This document shows positions 4,901-7,294 of a stretch of 7,294 bases of DNA, in pieces (the first letter of the stretch is position 1; the number at the start of each line of letters is the position of its first letter). This DNA is from Clostridia bacterium (GTDB lineage Bacteria; Bacillota; Clostridia; Oscillospirales; Acutalibacteraceae), in assembly GCA_900766945.1 (NCBI GenBank), contig CAAFXD010000045.1, positions 1 to 7,294 of the forward strand, in the 5' to 3' direction. Under the pieces are notes generated by a model that had not been told where the DNA came from, did not search any database, and saw only the letters and a list, made by a program, of their open reading frames with translations. A program made the position numbers and the translations under genes.

Positions 4901-6980
4901 CCTCAACATACGAGCCGTCTAACTTCGTAACGCCCTCTCGACCGAACACATACAAGTCGGTTGTGCCGGCGGAATTACCGGAGACAACGCCGTTGTTATC
5001 CACCGAGGCAATCGCATTTTGTTGGTTGCCGCTTGTACTGCTCCAAGCGCTCGTCCACGGGCGCGCGCCTGCGTCGGTCGGCACACCCCAATGCACATTT
5101 TTCGCAGTAATACGCGAGGGGGAGAAGGTTGCCGTATAGGTCCGCGGGAAATCCTTAATCACATAATCGCTGCCGTAAATCGTGGCACTGGTTAAAGTGT
5201 TGATGCTGTTGCCGCGAATGGTTACGGTCACGCTTTTGGAAATACCGCCGATGGTAGCGGTAATGGTTACTTTTTTCGTATTAAAATACGTTAACCCGCC
5301 GGCATCTACGCCGTACACCGCGCCTTTTTCATCGACCACGGCAATGCTCGGATCGGAGGACGTCCAAACCACGGTCTGCAAAAGCGCCGTGTCATAATCT
5401 TCGGGGGTAATATTATCGACACGCAGGGTTTCAATGGTGCCCTCGTAAATATCGGTATCGCCGGTGATTTCAAAATCCGTAATCGCATTGCCCGCCGTGA
5501 CGGTCATTTCGGTTTCCAAGACCACCTCGCCTTGCGTTGCGCGTGCGTGAATGGTCATAATACCGCTTTGTTTCGGTGTTAAAATGCCGTCTGCGGTCAA
5601 GGTGGCAAGGTCAACATCAGCGGGGGTTTCCGCCGTTGCCCAAACGATTTCGCCGGTCAGCGGGTCGGTAATGCCCCATTCCCGCACAACGGAACTGCTG
5701 GTATTCAAGCGGTCGGGTGTGACCTGAATGATATATTCGGAAGAAGCATTATTCGGAATCACGGGTTCGCCGATGATTTCAATCCCGGAAATGGTTGCAT
5801 TCACCAATTTGCGGCTGACGGTGACTTCCACCGATTTGGAAACACCGCCGATGGTTGCGGTAATCGTCGCCGTTTTGCTGAATGTAAATGCGCCGCTGCC
5901 GCCGTCCAAGCCGGTCACCAAACCGCTTTGGTCCACCGCCGCAACCGACGGATCGGAGCTCGTCCAAACAAGGTCGCCCATATAGGCGCCGGGCGGGGTT
6001 AAATCCGCAATGGCAAGCTGTGTGGTTGCGCCCTCGTCCACCTTTAAAGTACCGGTAATGGTAAAATCCTCCACCGGCAGTTCCGCGGGGTCAACGACCG
6101 TAAAGCTTACTTTGTCGGTAAAGGCGGAATATGCCGCGCTTTCGGGATTTAAGCGCACCGTGACAGACCCGGGAGATGTAAAGGTCACAAGCCCGTCAGA
6201 CGAAACATTGGCATGTTTGCCCGATTCCGTGTCAAAAATCGTGCCGCCCATCGTCCATTTTACGCCTTGCTTTAAACGAACGGGCGTGCAAACGCCGTAT
6301 AACTGCACCTGTGCCCCGACGGCAACCGTCGTCGGCACGCTCTTTTTGTTGGTAATATGTACGCCCGTCGGCGCCACGCTTGCAATCACGCTTTTGGTAA
6401 CGACCACTTCCACAGTATCGGTCGCCAAAACGGAGTCGTCCGCCGCATGCAAGGTCGCGGTGATTTCCACATTCATATTGTCCAGCGCGTTTTTCAGACT
6501 GTCTGCCAAGGCATCGCCCGCAATCCCGCGCACGATAAGCACAATCATATCGTTGTTCATATCCGCAAGGTCAATGCCCATGGACTCGCATTGCGCCTGG
6601 ATTTGGCTTTCAATCGCATCTGCCATGGCGTCACCCACAAGCGGCATGGAACGGATGTTTTCGTCAATCCATTGGTGGATAATCGCCTCTTTGGAGTAGT
6701 CGTAGCCCGTCACCTTACCGGTCTCGTCCACACCCGCCAAAAGCGGCAGATTGCTTTCCCAAGTGACATAGGTGCCTTCGGGCACATCGCCCTCGGTCAT
6801 ATAGCCAAGCTGTATGGAACGGTATTCCTGCACCTCCAACCGTTCGGTTACTTCCACATCATCTTTGGTGACAATCACGGCGCACGAAGCCGCGAGCACC
6901 GTAAACCCGGGCAACAGCGCCGATAAAATCAGCAATACCGAAAGGATTGCGCTGAGCAGTTTTGTTTGTGTTTTTGACAC
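1971..6980 (-). CDS. Secreted multi-domain Ig-like (BIG2/Big_3) surface protein with C-terminal type I dockerin
   Basis: A 1669-residue protein (roughly 180 kDa), exported and probably extracellular. Order, numbered from the chosen GTG: signal peptide 1-30/31; N-terminal Ig-like domain with a helical insertion at about 95-170; BIG2-like domain 201-296; two copies of a 200-residue double-Ig module (303-499 and 503-699, each with WTSSDPS and TATIGG.SKSV); two Big_3-like domains (705-798, 801-883, each with EGETELDL.GL.V); a tract of alternating Ig-like repeats (884-1503, with four tyrosine-rich GITYSY/GIYYYY and FKAVN copies); a pre-dockerin module (1505-1597); and a dockerin (1598-1657). No catalytic domain, LPXTG or S-layer motif is seen. 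From family knowledge the dockerin should bind a cohesin; the Ig-like array probably acts as spacer, adhesin or glycan-binding scaffold (inference). A longer reading from ATG 6998 is possible but lacks a well-placed ribosome site. It has its own promoter and is probably monocistronic or leaky into the HD gene. Confidence 0.9.
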   Translation of the reverse strand: MSKTQTKLLSAILSVLLILSALLPGFTVLAASCAVIVTKDDVEVTERLEVQEYRSIQLGYMTEGDVPEGTYVTWESNLPLLAGVDETGKVTGYDYSKEAIIHQWIDENIRSMPLVGDAMADAIESQIQAQCESMGIDLADMNNDMIVLIVRGIAGDALADSLKNALDNMNVEITATLHAADDSVLATDTVEVVVTKSVIASVAPTGVHITNKKSVPTTVAVGAQVQLYGVCTPVRLKQGVKWTMGGTIFDTESGKHANVSSDGLVTFTSPGSVTVRLNPESAAYSAFTDKVSFTVVDPAELPVEDFTITGTLKVDEGATTQLAIADLTPPGAYMGDLVWTSSDPSVAAVDQSGLVTGLDGGSGAFTFSKTATITATIGGVSKSVEVTVSRKLVNATISGIEIIGEPVIPNNASSEYIIQVTPDRLNTSSSVVREWGITDPLTGEIVWATAETPADVDLATLTADGILTPKQSGIMTIHARATQGEVVLETEMTVTAGNAITDFEITGDTDIYEGTIETLRVDNITPEDYDTALLQTVVWTSSDPSIAVVDEKGAVYGVDAGGLTYFNTKKVTITATIGGISKSVTVTIRGNSINTLTSATIYGSDYVIKDFPRTYTATFSPSRITAKNVHWGVPTDAGARPWTSAWSSTSGNQQNAIASVDNNGVVSGNSAGTTDLYVFGREGVTKLDGSYVEAIKQIQVVELEPDSITLTAPTRKNYVEGETELDLTGLKVVLNYNKEDVARYYDTTDWADSDYSVEVTDYTVSEINQSILDNEQYILVSVTRAGETYRGVFPIVLESKKVTSIDLVNPRYIYSEGETELDLEGLEVTANYSNAASEQVMDYIVDDDMFDPTLFDVEQQIPVIYTHEGLSATAYFPIIIYGTPVVSVDTGAYAGGWTPADVTFTLSATHPMEGITYSYKTDSNPEWVTLSGNTLTVSENTEETYYFKAVNSVNVESAETQGYTVQRDDIQPDFTLTPAQTKLINQSFAVTLDNLTVGASGVQTVTLNGADITENYTAFIVDENGTYTVKLTAGNGLSCERTVEINNIDKIAPTVDGVAVEHKNSGGFARLINELTYGKFFNEEIELTIDASDEGVSGIAKVEYRWYDADTETYSAWAVYDAANKPTKAPNFRGFAEARATDAAGNVSAVETSEGVTVDGTKPALVSITATYNGEAYQNGTWVADTVEMTLTSSAYSGIYTYQYRVDSGEWITLSGNTLTASQDGRHVYEFRAVSNSGLYSAATAQVVQIDRQKPVIRVAFDGTFGRWTAEGARFNFTTEEESLSGITYYYYNGTGWYEFDGSELNLKENTNAVYCFKAVNGAGTESTTSDSYLVMIDTTEPDIILTPTVTEPTETAYLVNFETVVGPSGLASVKVDGRDYTRRTSFPVSKNGNYLVTVTGNNGKSKTVLLTIDNFPDTNATPILQVGVSGALGVQTDKPITFTLSTPNYTSGIYYYYSTGDGWTRIAGDTLTIDSETKATYTFKAVNKSGVESYVSPAYEVWFEKTEIKQILPNEDGSTDITVDRSQGTTYLVGLNAENTSVAELKAELQNEDTQIIVRRGDTVLTDSDAVGTGCVVQCVSAKDTAVVYESATVILYGDVNGDGVIDANDYRTMSTASLADASVIGGGVYSVAADLNGDGVVDFFDVSLLNLQLSGKCPIDQTAKLYQ
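2010..2189 (-). other. Type I dockerin domain
   Basis: Two calcium-loop repeats are visible: DVNGDGVIDAND (residues 1600-1611) and DLNGDGVVDFFD (1636-1647). Each has the D-x-N-x-D-G-x-x-D-x-x-D ligand pattern and a following helix (YRTMSTASLAD and VSLLNLQLSG). In cellulosome-type systems this module binds cohesins on a scaffoldin or at the cell surface. The residues at loop positions 10-11 differ between repeats (AN versus FF), so the usual near-symmetry of the binding face is reduced. Confidence 0.9.
2190..2468 (-). other. Pre-dockerin module
   Basis: About 93 residues (1505-1597) containing TTYLVGLNAENTSVAELKAEL, a DTVLTDSDAVGTGCVVQ segment and a closing ATVILYGDVNGDG. I know this pattern (a TSV.ELK helix, then a VGTG turn, then a beta strand running straight into the dockerin) from many Clostridia dockerin-bearing and surface proteins. 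It probably folds as a small beta-rich stalk. Two cysteines (1576 and 1580 region) are close together and could form a disulfide. Confidence 0.6.
2472..4331 (-). repeat. Coding tract of alternating Ig-like repeats (types A and B)
   Basis: Four type A repeats occur at residues 884-967, 1161-1250, 1251-1338 and 1420-1503. Each carries G-I-x-Y-x-Y, then a W or Y with G-x-x-L-x-x, then Y-x-F-[KR]-A-V. Two type B repeats (968-1048 and 1339-1414) share P-D-x-x-L-T-P, a GASG/GPSG turn and N-G-x-Y-x-V. A related unit with SGIAKVEYRW and ATDAAGNVS (1049-1160) resembles the Ig-like/OmpL47-like repeats common in bacterial surface proteins. The overall order is A-B-C-A-A-B-A. Divergence between copies is high, so these are old duplications. 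Confidence 0.75.
4332..4868 (-). repeat. Tandem pair of Big_3-like domains
   Basis: Two neighbouring domains (residues 705-798 and 801-883) share Y-x-E-G-E-T-E-L-D-L-x-G-L-x-V and a closing Y-F-P-I or V-F-P-I strand. At the DNA level an 18-base string encoding this motif is identical in both copies (4512-4529 and 4800-4817), starting 288 bases apart. The motif fits the Big_3 group of bacterial Ig-like domains. Confidence 0.75.
4884..6074 (-). repeat. Tandem duplication of a two-domain BIG2-like module, 600-base period
   Basis: Two copies (about 5484-6074 and 4884-5474) each hold one BIG2-like domain with WTSSDPS and TATIGG.SKSV followed by a more divergent Ig-like domain. Matching segments sit exactly 600 bases apart: 5235-5264 against 5835-5864 agree at 28 of 30 bases, and 5350-5369 against 5950-5969 agree at 18 of 20. 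The offset is the same at both ends of the first domain, so no net insertion or deletion has occurred between those points. Confidence 0.8.
6471..6698 (-). other. Helical insertion inside the N-terminal Ig-like domain
   Basis: The N-terminal domain begins as a BIG2-like fold (TYVTWESNLPLLAGVDETG and GKVTG) and ends as one (VEITATLHA and TVEVVV). Between them lie about 76 residues (95-170) rich in alanine, aspartate, isoleucine and methionine, including IIHQWIDENI, GDAMADAIESQI and GDALADSLKNALDNM. These read as three or four amphipathic helices. The function is unknown. Confidence 0.6.
6885..6980 (-). other. Sec signal peptide of the dockerin surface protein
   Basis: Starting from the GTG, the N-terminus has a basic region (SKTQTK), a hydrophobic core (LLSAILSVLLILSALLPGF) and a V-L-A or L-A-A cleavage site near residues 30-31. 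A cysteine follows at residue 33, but A-A-S before it is a poor lipobox, so signal peptidase I is favoured. Confidence 0.85.
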
Positions 6981-6989
6981 GCAGACCAT

Positions 6990-6995
6990 CTCCTT
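6990..6995 (-). promoter_or_regulatory. Ribosome binding site that sets the GTG start of the surface protein
   Basis: AAGGAG on the minus strand lies 9 bases before the GTG at 6980. The upstream ATG at 6998 has only a GGGAAG about 14 bases away, and the ATG at 6989 touches the AAGGAG directly, so neither is well placed. The GTG also gives a signal peptide of normal length. Confidence 0.75.
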
Positions 6996-7042
6996 CATTT
7001 GCTTATGCCAAACTTCCCTATTTTAAAAATATTATTGTGTAT

Positions 7043-7071
7043 ATTATAGCAAACTCCTATTCTATATACAA
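7043..7071 (-). promoter_or_regulatory. Extended -10 promoter for the dockerin surface protein
   Basis: On the minus strand a perfect TATAAT (7048-7043) is preceded by TGC, an extended -10 element. A partial -35, TTGTAT (7071-7066), lies 17 bases further upstream. Transcription would begin near 7036, giving a leader of about 55 bases before the GTG. Confidence 0.75.
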
Positions 7072-7074
7072 GGG

Positions 7075-7102
7075 AAAAAACAGGGATAATCTACTGTTTT
7101 TT
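7075..7102. promoter_or_regulatory. Inverted repeat just upstream of the surface-protein -35
   Basis: AAAAAACAG (7075-7083) and CTGTTTTTT (7094-7102) are perfect 9-base inverted copies around a 10-base centre. It abuts the -35 at 7071 and lies outside every recognised gene. It may be an operator, an upstream A/T-tract activating element, or a weak terminator-like hairpin; the sequence alone does not decide. Confidence 0.45.
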
Positions 7103-7130
7103 TCGTAATATTTTTTGTATTTTTATATTC

Positions 7131-7171
7131 CGGCAAACTATGCCGTTTCAAAACCGAAAATTTGCATTCGG
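7131..7171. promoter_or_regulatory. Two short inverted repeats near the plus-strand promoter
   Basis: CGGCA-AACTA-TGCCG (7131-7145) is a perfect 5+5+5 inverted repeat. CCGAA...TTCGG (7154-7171) is a second one with an 8-base centre, and it covers the -35 of the plus-strand promoter. Both are GC-rich islands in an AT-rich region, so they are candidate repressor sites. Confidence 0.35.
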
Positions 7172-7190
7172 CGACTTTGTGTTGTATAAT
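7162..7190 (+). promoter_or_regulatory. Promoter for the partial gene at the right edge
   Basis: A perfect TATAAT at 7185-7190 has a partial -35 TTGCAT (7162-7167) at 17-base spacing. The start point would be near 7197, so the leader is very short, with the GGAG ribosome site (7197-7200) at or close to the transcript end. Confidence 0.6.
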
Positions 7191-7210
7191 ACCGTCGGAG
7201 TTGGTGCAAT

Positions 7211-7294
7211 ATGACAGAAGAATACACGAAATTACAAAAAAAGACCAAATATGACCTCGCAAAAACCGTAAAAAAAGAAAACTTTTTATTTTTG
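7211..7294 (+). CDS. Unidentified protein, first 28 codons (gene runs off the window)
   Basis: The reading frame opens with ATG at 7211, 10 bases after a GGAG, and stays open to the end of the window. The visible N-terminus is lysine-rich (7 of 28 residues) and polar, beginning MTEEYTKLQKKTKYDL and ending in NFLFL, which could be the start of a hydrophobic stretch. It is divergent from the surface-protein gene and has its own promoter. I do not recognise the family from so short a piece. Its regulation may be linked to that of its neighbour through the shared intergenic region. Confidence 0.55.
   Translation, partial: MTEEYTKLQKKTKYDLAKTVKKENFLFL

Noticed and set aside
6010..6699. 229-codon open frame on the plus strand, rich in T, S and V
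   Set aside because: It is antisense to the N-terminal Ig-like domains. Its apparent beta-rich composition mirrors the codon pattern of the real strand.
6870..6900. Lipoprotein signal (cysteine at residue 33 of the surface protein)
   Set aside because: The residues before the cysteine are A-A-S, lacking the leucine-like residue expected at -3, while a normal signal peptidase I site precedes it.
7062..7262. 66-codon minus-strand frame upstream of the surface protein
   Set aside because: It covers both divergent promoters and the start of the plus-strand gene and lacks a ribosome site; the cysteine- and isoleucine-rich product looks like translated AT-rich intergenic DNA.
1..7294. CRISPR array, tRNA, rRNA, transposase or defence cassette
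   Set aside because: I saw no regularly spaced short repeats, cloverleaf-like sequence, insertion-sequence ends or matching protein families. The repeats present are protein-coding domain repeats.

Overview
The window (about 50% GC in the genes, AT-rich between them) looks like a Gram-positive anaerobe of the class Clostridia, probably Oscillospiraceae/Ruminococcaceae-like. Three features point there: the C-terminus of a SCIFF-peptide radical SAM maturase, a very long secreted protein made of bacterial Ig-like domains and ending in a type I dockerin, and frequent TTG/GTG starts with strong Shine-Dalgarno sites. The assignment is inferred from protein families; no taxonomic marker such as rRNA is present.

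Layout. Positions 1-239 (+) are the last 78 codons of a SCIFF maturase (SPASM cysteine cluster). A small three-helix membrane protein follows at 273-545 (+), opening with TTG behind a strong ribosome site. A hairpin terminator at 558-599 lies between this plus-strand unit and a convergent minus-strand unit and probably serves both. On the minus strand, reading right to left, are: the 1669-residue surface protein (6980 down to 1971); a hairpin at 1926-1957; an HD-domain phosphohydrolase-like gene (1889 down to 1362); and a CmpB/DUF1113-family membrane protein (1387 down to 605) that overlaps the HD gene by 26 bases. The right end, 6981-7210, is a divergent intergenic region with two back-to-back promoters and several inverted repeats. 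It leads to the first 28 codons of an unidentified plus-strand gene.

The dominant object is the surface protein: signal peptide, an N-terminal Ig-like domain interrupted by a helical insertion, a series of BIG2-like domains containing a tandem duplication of about 200 residues, two Big_3-like domains, alternating tyrosine-rich Ig-like repeats, a pre-dockerin module and a dockerin. I see no catalytic domain. It is best read as a secreted structural or adhesive protein docked to a cohesin-bearing partner that is not in this window.

I found no CRISPR array, tRNA, rRNA, transposase or clear defence system. The points most worth a second look are the corrected start of the surface protein, its internal duplications and helical insertion, the coupled HD/CmpB pair, and the divergent control region.
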